A stretch of 64,000 bases of DNA from Phyllobacterium endophyticum (lineage in GTDB: Bacteria; Pseudomonadota; Alphaproteobacteria; Rhizobiales; Rhizobiaceae): positions 204,387 through 268,386 of the forward strand of contig NZ_PGGN01000006.1 in the NCBI RefSeq assembly GCF_003010935.1. The letters are read 5' to 3'. The notes under the pieces were generated by a model. It was given only the letters and a program-made list of their open reading frames with translations. It made no database searches and was not told the DNA's origin. The translations under genes and the position numbers were made by a program. Below are positions 19,021 through 27,890 of this stretch, piece by piece (positions within the stretch are counted from its first letter, which is position 1; every line of letters starts with the position of its first letter).

Positions 19021-20165
19021 TCTGCTTTTGCCAGATCGCGCAAAAGATGGCTTGCCCCATAGGTCCAGGGCGCGCATTCGGTCGAAAGCCTTACCCGATT
19101 GGACAATGTCCCAAGTGACGGCGTAGAGATGGAAACGACGTCGTTCATCTTGTGGGTAAAGCCCTTGCCCGGTCCATCGCGGTCCTTCACAGGTGCGAAC
19201 ATGGTGCCAAGGTAAAGTACGAGGCCATCCGGATATTGATGATGCCGGCCGATAGTGGCTTCAACCAGCGATTCCGGGGTGCGCGAGATTTTCGCCATGT
19301 TGGAATGTCCGTCAAGCACGAACCCGTCCTCTCCCTCGACCCGCATGCTGAGTTCTGCGGACTTGACGGTTTCAATCGTAAAATCACTATCGAACAGCCG
19401 GACAAACGGCCCCACCGAACCGGAAGCATTATTGTCCTTCGCCTTGCCGAGCAGCAATGCCGAACGTCCTTCCACGTCCCTGAGATTGACGTCGTTGCCG
19501 AGCGTTGCGCCAACGATGCGTCCGGTGCTTGATATCACCAGCACGATTTCCGGTTCCGGGTTGTTCCAGCTGGATATGGGGTGAAGGCCGACATCTGCAC
19601 CAAAACCGACCGTCGACATGGGCTGTCCCTTGCTGAAGATTTCCGCATCCGGGCCGATTCCGACTTCCAGATACTGGCTCCAGACGCCGCGTGCGATCAA
19701 GGCCTCCTTGACCTGCATCGCAGCCGGGGACCCCGGTACGATCTTCGAAAGATCCGCACCTATAAGCTTGAGAACATCCTCGCGCAGCGAGTCAGCCCTT
19801 GCCTTGTCGCCCTTTGCCTGTTCCTCGATCACTCGCTCGAGCAGGGAAGCGACGAAGGTGACGCCGGAAGCTTTGACGGCCTGCAAGTCGATGGGCGAAA
19901 GCAGCGCCGGTAACTCGGGGTCGTAATTCTCCGACCAGCTGTTTTCGATGATTTGGCTGGCATCGCCGCATCTCGCGCCGGGTGCACCGGCCACATAGGA
20001 AGCCGGGTTATCGAGTTCGGCAATGTCCCGCACTGTCGGTGCATTTCTGCTGGTGATGTCGAAGACTCCGCCGTCACGGATCGTGACGATCCGCGGATAG
20101 GCATGGCCGGGCAACTTGGCGCGTCCAACAAGAACACCGGAGCTGGGGATAATCGTATCTGGCAT
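19011..20165 (-). CDS. FAH-family enzyme, XylX-like 2-keto-3-deoxy-pentonate dehydratase candidate
   Basis: The ATG at 20165 is preceded by AGGAAACAG and gives 384 aa. The C-terminal half carries the FAH-fold metal-binding pattern (WNNPEPE, G-N-D-V-N-L-R-D-V-E-G-R-S, K-A-K-D-N-N-A-S). The overall sequence, including Q-Y-L-E-V-G-I-G-P-D-A-E-I-F and H-Q-Y-P-D-G, resembles Caulobacter XylX, which dehydrates 2-keto-3-deoxy-D-xylonate, as I remember it. A role in oxidative pentose breakdown is likely, but no other gene of that pathway lies nearby, so the substrate is open. A 294-bp region separates it from the divergent transporter gene. Confidence 0.82.
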   Translation of the reverse strand: MPDTIIPSSGVLVGRAKLPGHAYPRIVTIRDGGVFDITSRNAPTVRDIAELDNPASYVAGAPGARCGDASQIIENSWSENYDPELPALLSPIDLQAVKASGVTFVASLLERVIEEQAKGDKARADSLREDVLKLIGADLSKIVPGSPAAMQVKEALIARGVWSQYLEVGIGPDAEIFSKGQPMSTVGFGADVGLHPISSWNNPEPEIVLVISSTGRIVGATLGNDVNLRDVEGRSALLLGKAKDNNASGSVGPFVRLFDSDFTIETVKSAELSMRVEGEDGFVLDGHSNMAKISRTPESLVEATIGRHHQYPDGLVLYLGTMFAPVKDRDGPGKGFTHKMNDVVSISTPSLGTLSNRVRLSTECAPWTYGASHLLRDLAKADLL

Positions 20166-20459
20166 ATTCTGTTTCCTGAACAAGCATAGGATCGGCGCTC
20201 CAGCTGCGAGGTGGCGCGACGGTTGCGGAACGCTGTTATGCGGCACCGGTTCGCGGCGATCAAGCCACTGGCTGCAATCTCCTGCAATGTAGACGTGCGG
20301 GCACACCTTCGCATTTCTTGCGGTAAGTTTTGGCTTACGCCTCATCCTGACACAAGCCTGTCAGCATGAAATAAAATCCGCGTTGCCAATTGCCTTGCAA
20401 ATTGCTGAGTTCTGCACTTGTCAGGCAACACTCCGCCCATCAAACCGTTCAGGACCATC

Positions 20460-21338
20460 ATGAAGCCGACCGCTTATCAACTGGGCCTGATTTTTGTGGC
20501 CGCATCCGCCATCGCATGGAGCCTTGCGGGGCTGTTCACACAGGTCATCCCGCAAGATAGCTGGACGATCCTGGCCTGGCGCGGCATCTTCGGCTCTCTC
20601 GGCATAGCGGCGGTGATGGCCGTTACCGACCACGGCCGGATCTTGTCCAGCTTCCGCGATCTGGGCCGTTCGGGCTGGCTCTTTGTCGCCGTCTCGGCAC
20701 TCGGCATGGTGTTTTTCATCTGTGCGTTGAAAGAAACCACCGTCGCCCACGTGGCCGTCATTTACGCGACCATTCCGTTCGTGGCTGCACTCCTTGGCTG
20801 GATCGTCCTTGGCGAAAGATCGACATGGAGTGCCATCCTCGCCAGCGTCGCCGCGGCAATCGGCGTCGTGCTCATGGTAGGCTTTAGCGTCGAAGGTACA
20901 CTTTTTGGCGATGCGCTCGCTTTTGGTATGACGCTGTGCATGGCGGTGCTCATGGTCATTATCCGGCGCTCGCCCGATATTTCCGTCATGCCGGCCGCCT
21001 GTCTTTCGGCTCTGGTCAGTTCGCTGGTTTGCTGGCCGCTTGGCAATCCGCTGGCGGTATCCGCCCATGATCTCCTGCTCATCGCCCTTTTCGGTCTCCT
21101 GGTTTCGGCCGTTGGCCTTGCCCTCTTCACCCTTGGCGCCAAACTCCTGCCGCCTGTGGAAACTGCGCTGATCGGGTCGCTCGATGCGCCGCTCGCACCC
21201 TTCTGGATCTGGCTCGTCTTCAACGAAGTTCCGAGCAAAAGCACAGTGTTCGGCGGGTTGATCGTACTCGCTGCTGTGGTCATGCACGTCGTGATCGGGG
21301 TATCGAACAAGCCGGCTCCGCAGAAGTTGAATCCCTAA
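20460..21338 (+). CDS. EamA/DMT-family transporter
   Basis: A 292-aa inner-membrane protein with ten predicted helices in two EamA halves. Features typical of the family are the W-R-G-I-F-G segment after the second helix and the second-half glutamate in P-P-V-E-T-A-L-I-G. Start at 20460 with AGGA six bases before. Members export or import small metabolites such as amino acids, purines or sugars; the substrate cannot be told. It is transcribed away from the FAH enzyme, so they may share a regulator. Confidence 0.88.
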   Translation: MKPTAYQLGLIFVAASAIAWSLAGLFTQVIPQDSWTILAWRGIFGSLGIAAVMAVTDHGRILSSFRDLGRSGWLFVAVSALGMVFFICALKETTVAHVAVIYATIPFVAALLGWIVLGERSTWSAILASVAAAIGVVLMVGFSVEGTLFGDALAFGMTLCMAVLMVIIRRSPDISVMPAACLSALVSSLVCWPLGNPLAVSAHDLLLIALFGLLVSAVGLALFTLGAKLLPPVETALIGSLDAPLAPFWIWLVFNEVPSKSTVFGGLIVLAAVVMHVVIGVSNKPAPQKLNP

Positions 21339-21415
21339 ATCTTTACGCTGATTGACAAGCTGAGCCAAAACCGCAGAAAATCCAGCCACCATTCGAGGTC
21401 GGGGGGCACGCGCCA

Positions 21416-22306
21416 ATGTTGGAAGCCGTCATAAAGCCGGACGTTCATGCGTTCTTCGACAAGCGAACATGTTCCGTGCAGTATGTCGTTGCCGATCCTG
21501 CCACCCGGAAGTGCGCGATCATAGACGCCGTCCTGGATTTTGATGAGAAATCGGGAGCGACGGCGACCCTCAATGCCGATTGCATCCTGCAATTCGTTGA
21601 ATCGAATGGCTTGAGCGCCGAGTGGATCCTGGACACCCATCCTCACGCCGATCATTTTTCCGCCGCAAGCTATCTGCGATCGAAGACAGGCGCTGCAACT
21701 GCCATTGGCAGCCATGTTGTCGAGGTGCAGGCACTGTGGAAGCAATTATATAACTGGCCGGATTTTCCTGCCGACGGATCGCAATGGGACAAGCTTTTTG
21801 ACCAGGGAGATCGGTTCTGCATTGGCGAACTGGAGGGCCATGTGATGTTTTCGCCCGGCCATACGCTCGCTTCCATCACCTATGTGATCGGCGATGCCGC
21901 CTTCGTGCATGATACGGTGTTCATGCCCGACGGCGGAACAGCCCGTTGCGACTTTCCCGGGGGGAGCGCCGCACAATTGTGGCAGTCCATTGCTTCGATC
22001 CTTGCGCTGCCGGAGGAGACGAGAATCTTCGTCGGCCACGATTATCAGCCCGGAGGGCGCGACCCCTTGTGGGAGAGCACCGTCGCCGAGCAAAAATTCC
22101 GGAATATTCACGTCTCTGCGTGCAGGTCAGAGGCGGAGTTCGTGGCCATGAGGACAGCTCGCGACAAGACCCTGCCAATGCCCCGGCTGATTCTGGCTGC
22201 CCTCCAGGTCAATATGAATGGTGGTCGGCTGCCCGAGCCGGAAGCAAATGGAGCCCGTTTCTTGAAGATCCCGCTGAATGCCCTCGGCGACACGAAGTGG
22301 GACTGA
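21416..22306 (+). CDS. Metallo-beta-lactamase-fold hydrolase, persulfide-dioxygenase-like
   Basis: A 296-aa protein with the metal motif T-H-P-H-A-D-H (about residues 66-72), S-P-G-H-T (about 143-147), H-D-T-V-F and a C-terminal V-G-H-D-Y. The pattern and the T-R-C-D-F-type segment (here A-R-C-D-F-P-G-G) match the ETHE1/Blh group, which oxidises glutathione persulfide with a mononuclear iron. In many rhizobia this gene belongs to a BigR-controlled sulfide detoxification operon. No bigR, rhodanese or YeeE-like gene is adjacent here, so it stands alone. Confidence 0.85.
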   Translation: MLEAVIKPDVHAFFDKRTCSVQYVVADPATRKCAIIDAVLDFDEKSGATATLNADCILQFVESNGLSAEWILDTHPHADHFSAASYLRSKTGAATAIGSHVVEVQALWKQLYNWPDFPADGSQWDKLFDQGDRFCIGELEGHVMFSPGHTLASITYVIGDAAFVHDTVFMPDGGTARCDFPGGSAAQLWQSIASILALPEETRIFVGHDYQPGGRDPLWESTVAEQKFRNIHVSACRSEAEFVAMRTARDKTLPMPRLILAALQVNMNGGRLPEPEANGARFLKIPLNALGDTKWD

Positions 22307-22398
22307 CAGGTTTTGCGCCCAGAAGGTGGAAGACTTGCATTGTCAGGTCATGAGCGCCAAGGTATGCCGATGACCAGAATGACAGGTCACGGCAGGAC

Positions 22399-23007
22399 AT
22401 GAACAAGATTGAGCTCGACAAGGCGCAAAGTAATATCACCGAGACCAATCCGGCCCGGCTTGGTACCAGGCTGAAATTGGCACGGCAGACGCGCGGCCTC
22501 ACACTGAAGGCTCTTTCCGAAGCGGCCAATTGTTCGGAAAGCCTTCTGTCTAAAATCGAGAATGGCAAGGCCTCGCCCTCGCTTCCCATGCTTCACCGGC
22601 TGGTTCAGGTCCTCGAAACCAATATCGGCTGGATGTTCGAGGAGTCCGATGGGGAGGAAGGCATTGTCTTTCGCGCCGGCGCAAGGCCGCTGATCGCACT
22701 CGATCCCTTGCGGCGCGGCGAGGGCATATCGCTCGAGCGCGTCATTCCCTACTCGCAAGGGCACCTCCTCCAGTGCAATATTCATCATATCGAAAAGGAC
22801 GGAGCCAGTGCCGGACCGATCCAGCACGCAGGTGAAGAAGTTGGCTACATCCTCGCGGGCGAGGTGGAACTTACCGTGGGTGAGAAACAGTTTCAGCTGG
22901 CAGAGGGAGACGCCTTCGTCTTCAGCTCCGATCTGCCCCACTCGTACCGCAACACCGGCGACAAGCGCGCGAGCATCTTCTGGGTCAACACGCCGCCGAC
23001 GTTCTAG
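22399..23007 (+). CDS. XRE-family regulator with cupin sensor domain
   Basis: A 202-aa transcription factor. The N-terminal helix-turn-helix (about residues 18-72; S-E-A-A-N-C-S-E-S-L-L-S-K-I-E-N-G) is followed by a cupin domain (about 120-195; G-E-E-V-G-Y-I-L-A-G and F-S-S-D-L-P-H) that probably binds a small ligand. Such proteins usually control a neighbouring catabolic or transport operon. The next gene starts 153 bp away behind a promoter with a perfect palindrome, so it is the probable regulator of the 23.1-29.2 kb operon, probably a repressor. Confidence 0.9.
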   Translation: MNKIELDKAQSNITETNPARLGTRLKLARQTRGLTLKALSEAANCSESLLSKIENGKASPSLPMLHRLVQVLETNIGWMFEESDGEEGIVFRAGARPLIALDPLRRGEGISLERVIPYSQGHLLQCNIHHIEKDGASAGPIQHAGEEVGYILAGEVELTVGEKQFQLAEGDAFVFSSDLPHSYRNTGDKRASIFWVNTPPTF

Positions 23008-23065
23008 ACGACGCCTGAAGCTTTTTTGCACGCGATCGAGTTCGACAAAGACGTTTTCAAACTAC

Positions 23066-23094
23066 TTGACATGCATTCAAGTCTCTTGAATGAT
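23066..23094 (+). promoter_or_regulatory. Promoter with overlapping operator of the ABC-hydrolase operon
   Basis: TTGACA (23066-23071), a 17-base spacer and AATGAT (23089-23094) form a sigma-70-like promoter. Inside it, CATTCAAG-TCT-CTTGAATG (23074-23092) is a perfect inverted repeat. A protein bound here would block RNA polymerase, which fits repression by the upstream XRE-cupin protein. The promoter lies 66 bp before the start codon of the binding-protein gene. Confidence 0.65.
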
Positions 23095-23160
23095 GCCCTG
23101 CGTTCAGTTTTACAATGGGCCCCGTTATGGGCCATCCATCAGAAAAAAAGGGGAATCGGA

Positions 23161-24099
23161 ATGCGTTTGAACAAAGTACTTTCCGGCTGCACAGCAGCCA
23201 TCGCAATGACTCTCGCGCTCGGGGCGTCTGCTTGGGCCGACACTTTTGCCCTCGTGACGATCAACCAGCAGGCACTCTTCTTCAACCAGATCAACGAAGG
23301 CGCACAGAAAGCGGCCGACGCCGCCGGTGCCAAGCTGGTTATCTTCAACGCCAACAATGTTCCAAGCGCACAGAATGACGCGATGGAAAACTACATCACC
23401 CAGAAGGTCGACGGCATCATTCTTGTCGCGATCGATGTTAATGGCGTTAAACCCGCGATTACCGCTGCCAAGACCGCCGGTATTCCCGTCATCGCCATCG
23501 ATGCGCAGATTCCGGAGGGCGACAATGTAGCGTTCGTCGGCGTCGACAATACCAAGGCCGGTGAAGATATCGGCAAGTTCTATGCCGATTACGTGAAGGC
23601 CAACATGGCCGGCACCGCCAAGATCGGTGTCATCGGTGCGCTGAATTCTTTCATCCAGAACCAGCGTCTGGACGGGTTCAAGAAGGCAGTTGCCGATAGC
23701 GGCCAAAAGATCACCTTCCTCGATACGGTGGACGGCCAGAACGTGCAGGACGTGGCATTGACTGCCGCTGAGAACCTGATGACCGCCAATCCTGACATGA
23801 CGACACTCTACGCCACCGGTGAACCCGCTCTGGTCGGCGCAGTCTCGGCGGTAACGAGCCAGGGCCGCACGGGCGATGTCAAGGTCTTCGGATGGGATTT
23901 GACCAAGCAGGCTGTCGAAGGCATCGACGCCGGTTGGGTCACAGCCGTGGTACAGCAAGATCCGGCCGGTGAAGGCAAGGCTGCCGTCGAGGCGCTGGTC
24001 AAGTTGAAGAAGGGCGAAAAGATCGAGCCGATCATCAATGTCCCGGTCACGATCGTTACCAAGGAAAATGTCGATCAGTTCCGCGGCATGTTCAAATAG
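23161..24099 (+). CDS. Sugar-type ABC transporter, periplasmic substrate-binding protein
   Basis: A 312-aa pentose/hexose-type (RbsB-like, type I) binding protein with a signal peptide of about 28 residues (S-A-W-A cleavage). The start at 23161 follows GGGGAATCGGA. The two-lobe fold is visible through repeated segments such as V-D-G-I-I-L-V-A and A-G-I-P-V-I-A-I-D, then K-V-F-G-W-D. Binding-pocket residues are not diagnostic, so the ligand may be a sugar or a sugar-linked compound. First gene of the operon, followed by a hairpin. Confidence 0.93.
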   Translation: MRLNKVLSGCTAAIAMTLALGASAWADTFALVTINQQALFFNQINEGAQKAADAAGAKLVIFNANNVPSAQNDAMENYITQKVDGIILVAIDVNGVKPAITAAKTAGIPVIAIDAQIPEGDNVAFVGVDNTKAGEDIGKFYADYVKANMAGTAKIGVIGALNSFIQNQRLDGFKKAVADSGQKITFLDTVDGQNVQDVALTAAENLMTANPDMTTLYATGEPALVGAVSAVTSQGRTGDVKVFGWDLTKQAVEGIDAGWVTAVVQQDPAGEGKAAVEALVKLKKGEKIEPIINVPVTIVTKENVDQFRGMFK

Positions 24100-24112
24100 A
24101 ACATGGCTGTGA

Positions 24113-24137
24113 GGGCGCGGCCGCACATGCCGCGCCC
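24113..24137 (+). terminator. Intra-operon hairpin after the binding-protein gene
   Basis: A nine-base-pair GC stem (GGGCGCGGC / GCCGCGCCC) with a seven-base loop lies 13 bases after the stop codon, followed by CTCCTGTTTCATTTT. Such hairpins protect the binding-protein message or partly stop transcription, so that the binding protein is made in excess over the membrane parts. Confidence 0.6.
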
Positions 24138-24170
24138 GCTCCTGTTTCATTTTAACCCCATGGTATTGCG

Positions 24171-24974
24171 ATGAACGATATTGGCAATGAAACTTACCGG
24201 GTCCGCATGACCGGCATATCCAAGCGGTACAACACGATCCAGACGCTCGACAACGTCTCGCTCAGCCTCAGGCCAGGTGAAGTGCTCGGCCTCGTCGGCG
24301 ACAATGGCGCGGGCAAGTCGACCCTGAGCAAAGTGTTGTCCGGCGCAGTCATACCAGACGCGGGCACCATCGAGATCGATGGCAAGGTCGTATCGTTTTC
24401 CTCCCCCGCAGATGCCCGGTCGGAACATGTGGAGATGGTCTATCAAGACCTTTCCCTTTGCGACACGGTCGATGTCGCCGGCAACATTTTCCTCGGGCGC
24501 GAGCCGAGACGGCGGATTCTCGGCGTGCCCTTTCTCGACAAGAAGCGCATGCACGACGAAGCCCGGGCCATGCTCGACCGCCTCGGTATCGTCATCGCCG
24601 ATACAGGTCTCAAGGTTGAAAACCTCTCAGGTGGCCAGCGCCAATCCATCGCTATTGGCCGGGCTGCATCGTTCGAGCCGTCCGTCCTGATCATGGACGA
24701 ACCCACGGCGGCTCTCGCCGTCGCCGAGGTCGAGGCCGTTCTTGACCTCATCCGCGCCGTCAGCGCCCGCGGCGTAAGCGTCATTCTCATCACGCACCGC
24801 CTGCAGGATCTGTTCCTTGTCTGCGATCGTATTCAGGTCATGTACGAAGGCCGCAATGTCGCCGAACGGCGTATCGAGGACACCAGCATCGAAGACGTCG
24901 TCAACCTCATTGTCGGTCGCAAATTCCAGGCGCGGTCGGCTCGCCGCAGCGAAGACAATGGAGTACGGCCATGA
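24171..24974 (+). CDS. Sugar-type ABC transporter, ATP-binding protein
   Basis: A 267-aa single-domain ATPase. Walker A is G-D-N-G-A-G-K-S-T (about residue 44), the signature is L-S-G-G-Q-R-Q-S, Walker B is V-L-I-M-D-E-P-T, and the switch histidine is in L-I-T-H-R. Most pentose importers (RbsA, XylG) have two fused ATPase domains; this one has one, as in FrcA of Sinorhizobium. The last four bases overlap the permease start (ATGA). Confidence 0.94.
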   Translation: MNDIGNETYRVRMTGISKRYNTIQTLDNVSLSLRPGEVLGLVGDNGAGKSTLSKVLSGAVIPDAGTIEIDGKVVSFSSPADARSEHVEMVYQDLSLCDTVDVAGNIFLGREPRRRILGVPFLDKKRMHDEARAMLDRLGIVIADTGLKVENLSGGQRQSIAIGRAASFEPSVLIMDEPTAALAVAEVEAVLDLIRAVSARGVSVILITHRLQDLFLVCDRIQVMYEGRNVAERRIEDTSIEDVVNLIVGRKFQARSARRSEDNGVRP

Positions 24975-25999
24975 GCAATCCATCGACGTCAAGCAATGAC
25001 GCCCTGCACCCGGCAGCGGCCCAGACACGCGTTCGCAAAAGCACTCTGCACGACCGTTTCATGGCCAATGGCAGCGTCGTCTCCATCGCCATATTCTTCC
25101 TCGTCGTATGTCTCTTGTTTTCGGGCATCACGGATGCCTTTCTAACTGCACCCAATCTCCTCAACATCGTCAGGCAATCGGCACCCTTGCTGATCGTGGC
25201 TGCTGCCATGACCTTCGTAATCACCACCGGGGGAATTGACCTCTCTGTCGGGTCAGTATTGGCGCTTGTGGCTACCCTCTCCGCCGTCACACTGCAGGCG
25301 GGCCTGCCCTGGCCATTGGTTATCATCGCCATGCTCTTGCTCGGCGCTGCCGTCGGTGCAATCCAGGGCTTCTTCATCGCTTACGAGCGCATCCCCGCGT
25401 TTATCGTTACGCTAGCCGGGCTTTCCGTCATTCGCGGAATAGCCCTTCTGATCACTGGCGGTTATTCCATTCCGGTCGAGGCGACCAGCCCTTTCACGGT
25501 CATAGGGCGTGCGTGGTTCCTCGGCGTTCCCGTCCCTGCCCTCATTGCTCTTGTCGTGCTTGTCGTCGCGTATCTCGTTTTCAATGAAACCCGCTTCGGC
25601 CGTTATGTCACCGGCATAGGCGCCAATGCCGAGGCCGTGCGCCGCGCCGGTGTCGATACACGCCTCACGACGATGATGGTCTATATCCTCTCGAGCACTG
25701 CGGCTGCAGCGGCTGGCATCATTCTCGCTGCCCGCCTCGGCTCCGGTTCGTCAAATGCCGGACAGGGATTCGAGCTTGAGGTAATCGCAGCGGTCGTCCT
25801 TGGCGGCACCAGCCTCTTCGGTGGTCGGGGAACACTCGTCGGCACCGTGCTCGGAGCTCTGACCGTCGCCGTTATCGGCAATGGCCTTATACTCGCGCAC
25901 ATGTCACCGTTTTTCACGCCCATTGTTACCGGCACGATCATTCTCGTCGCAATCTGGCTGAACTTCCGGCTGTTTCGCGGCGCGATCCGGAGCAGATGA
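24971..25999 (+). CDS. Sugar-type ABC transporter, permease
   Basis: A 342-aa RbsC-like inner-membrane permease with about ten helices after a 35-residue hydrophilic N-terminus. The family pattern G-G-I-D-L-S-V-G-S (about residues 90-98) and the EAA-like loop F-G-R-Y-V-T-G-I-G-A-N are present. It overlaps the ATPase gene by four bases, and its TGA directly abuts the ATG of the next gene, so all are co-translated. Confidence 0.94.
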   Translation: MSNPSTSSNDALHPAAAQTRVRKSTLHDRFMANGSVVSIAIFFLVVCLLFSGITDAFLTAPNLLNIVRQSAPLLIVAAAMTFVITTGGIDLSVGSVLALVATLSAVTLQAGLPWPLVIIAMLLLGAAVGAIQGFFIAYERIPAFIVTLAGLSVIRGIALLITGGYSIPVEATSPFTVIGRAWFLGVPVPALIALVVLVVAYLVFNETRFGRYVTGIGANAEAVRRAGVDTRLTTMMVYILSSTAAAAAGIILAARLGSGSSNAGQGFELEVIAAVVLGGTSLFGGRGTLVGTVLGALTVAVIGNGLILAHMSPFFTPIVTGTIILVAIWLNFRLFRGAIRSR

Positions 26000-27091
26000 A
26001 TGACGGGGCTCGATTTTGAAAGCGGACCGGCAGGACGTTTGCCAATCGGCGTGAATTCCGGGATGGTGATGACCGTTCAGGGTCCGGTTCCGGTCGCTGA
26101 AATGGGCATCACGCTGATGCACGAGCATATCCTGCTCGATGGTGCAAGTTCATGGAAGTGCCCATGTCATCTCGAAGAAAGGGCGATCGCGCAGCAGCCC
26201 GTCTCGATAGAAATCATCGGCGAGCTGCGCATGAATCCATATATGAATCGCGATAACGTTTCCCTGGACGATTCCGACCTTGCCCTTTCCGAGCTCAAGC
26301 GCTTTCAGGCGCTCGGCGGCCACACAGTCGTTGATCCCACCAATATTGGCATTGGCAGGGACCCGGTGAAGCTGCGGCGGATCTCGCGCATGTCCAATCT
26401 GAAGATCGTCATGGGCTCCGGGTTCTACCTCCAGCATACCCATCCCGAATGGCTGAAAGACATGGATGTCGATGCCGTCACCGAATTTATCGTCAATGAT
26501 GTTGGCGGCAAGGACACCCAGCCCGAGATAATGGCAGGAATTATCGGCGAGGTCGGCGTCAGCAAGGATTTCACATCCGAAGAGCGCAAGTCGCTGCGCG
26601 CCTCGGCCCGCGCGTCTCGACTTACGGGGGTTCCGCTCTCGATTCATTTGCCAGGCTGGGAGCGTCTGGCCAATGAAGTGCTGGACATTGTCGAGCATGA
26701 GGGCGCTGACCTGCGCCACACCATTCTCTGCCACATGAACCCCAGCCATGAGGACTTGCCCTATCAGGCGAGCCTTGCCGAGCGCGGTGCGCTTCTGGAA
26801 TATGACATGATCGGCATGGACTATTACTATGCCGATCAGGATGCCCAATCGCCTTCCGACGAACAGAATGCCCGTGCCATCCGCTCTCTCGTCGACATGG
26901 GCTTCGGCGACCGCATTCTGCTTTCGCAGGACGTCTTCCTGAAGATGATGCTCACACGCTACGGCGGCTTCGGCTACGGCTATATCCTCAAGCACTTCGT
27001 GCCGCGCCTGAAGCGCCATGGCGTCGACGCTGCAACCATCGAGCGCATGCTTGCCGACAACCCGAAATCTGTATTTTCCGCGGCGGCCTGA
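26000..27091 (+). CDS. Phosphotriesterase-family metal hydrolase (lactonase-like)
   Basis: A 363-aa amidohydrolase-superfamily barrel protein. The HxH metal motif is M-H-E-H-I (about residues 40-44), the bridging acid is probably the Glu of G-I-I-G-E-V-G (about 184), two further His ligands are in S-I-H-L-P-G and I-L-C-H-M-N, and the last Asp is in L-S-Q-D-V-F. A Glu bridge in place of the carboxylated Lys of true phosphotriesterase is usual in the phosphotriesterase-homology group. Many members open lactones; the natural substrate here is unknown. The start codon abuts the permease stop. Confidence 0.88.
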   Translation: MTGLDFESGPAGRLPIGVNSGMVMTVQGPVPVAEMGITLMHEHILLDGASSWKCPCHLEERAIAQQPVSIEIIGELRMNPYMNRDNVSLDDSDLALSELKRFQALGGHTVVDPTNIGIGRDPVKLRRISRMSNLKIVMGSGFYLQHTHPEWLKDMDVDAVTEFIVNDVGGKDTQPEIMAGIIGEVGVSKDFTSEERKSLRASARASRLTGVPLSIHLPGWERLANEVLDIVEHEGADLRHTILCHMNPSHEDLPYQASLAERGALLEYDMIGMDYYYADQDAQSPSDEQNARAIRSLVDMGFGDRILLSQDVFLKMMLTRYGGFGYGYILKHFVPRLKRHGVDAATIERMLADNPKSVFSAAA

Positions 27092-27119
27092 TCGCTGCTT
27101 TTTGCTACAAGGAGTTTTC

Positions 27120-27890
27120 ATGTCCAGACACAAAGTTCTTCTCGCGGGCGAGTCGTGGGTCTCCACTGCCACCCATATCAAGGGTTTCGATCAGTTCCCG
27201 ACGGTCACGTACCACACAGGCGCCGACGAGTTGCTGAAGGCGCTGAAGGACAGTGATTTCGACGTGAAATTCATGCCTGCGCACGAAGCGCAACGGGATT
27301 TTCCGCAGACCATCGAGGCGTTGTCAGAGTACGAGGCAATCATTCTTTCCGACATCGGCGCCAACACACTGCTGTTGCATCCCGACACATGGATACACTC
27401 GAAGACCACGCCGAACCGCCTTCGCCTGTTGCGTGATTACGTCGGCAATGGCGGTGCATTGCTGATGTTTGGAGGTTACTACAGTTTCCAGGGCATCAAC
27501 GGCGGCGCGCGCTATCACAGAACTGCGGTCGAAGAAGTCCTGCCCGTCACCTGCCTCTCCGTCGATGACCGCATCGAGGTCCCTGAAGGCTTCACCCCCG
27601 TCGTCACCGGCGCCGGCGACCATCCCATCCTGCAGGGTCTCGGCAAGGATTGGCCGATCCTCCTTGGATACAACGAAGTCACGGTCAAGGACGATGCGGA
27701 AGTTCTTGCTACCGTATCCACCGACTATGGCTCGCAGCCGCTGCTCGTCACGGGAACCTATGGCAAGGGCCGTACGCTTGCCTGGACGTCGGATGTGGGA
27801 CCCCATTGGCTGCCGTCGGAATTCATCGCATGGAAGGGCTACAAGACACTGTTTGAACAGATGCTCGCCTGGGCGGTCGCAAAAGATTGA
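27120..27890 (+). CDS. Putative glutamine-amidotransferase-like (DJ-1/PfpI superfamily) protein
   Basis: A 256-aa soluble protein. The start at 27120 has AAGGAG five bases before it. The pattern (S-D-I-G-A-N-T-L-L-L-H-P, V-G-N-G-G-A-L-L-M-F-G-G, F-Q-G-I-N-G-G-A and a C-terminal T-G-T-Y-G-K-G-R-T-L-A-W-T) matches the GATase1-like (PF07090) group. I do not see the nucleophilic Cys elbow of classical class I glutaminases, so it may bind, or act on, a ring or amide substrate by another route. Placed between two hydrolases in the same operon. Confidence 0.75.
   Translation: MSRHKVLLAGESWVSTATHIKGFDQFPTVTYHTGADELLKALKDSDFDVKFMPAHEAQRDFPQTIEALSEYEAIILSDIGANTLLLHPDTWIHSKTTPNRLRLLRDYVGNGGALLMFGGYYSFQGINGGARYHRTAVEEVLPVTCLSVDDRIEVPEGFTPVVTGAGDHPILQGLGKDWPILLGYNEVTVKDDAEVLATVSTDYGSQPLLVTGTYGKGRTLAWTSDVGPHWLPSEFIAWKGYKTLFEQMLAWAVAKD

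Noticed and set aside
20421..21416. Minus-strand frame of 331 codons
   Set aside because: Antisense of the EamA transporter; its sequence is rich in Arg, His and Asp, as expected from a reversed membrane protein.
23125..24150. Minus-strand frame of 341 codons
   Set aside because: Antisense of the binding-protein gene with signal peptide and ribosome site.
26150..27181. Minus-strand frame of 343 codons
   Set aside because: Antisense of the phosphotriesterase-like gene; no motif of its own.
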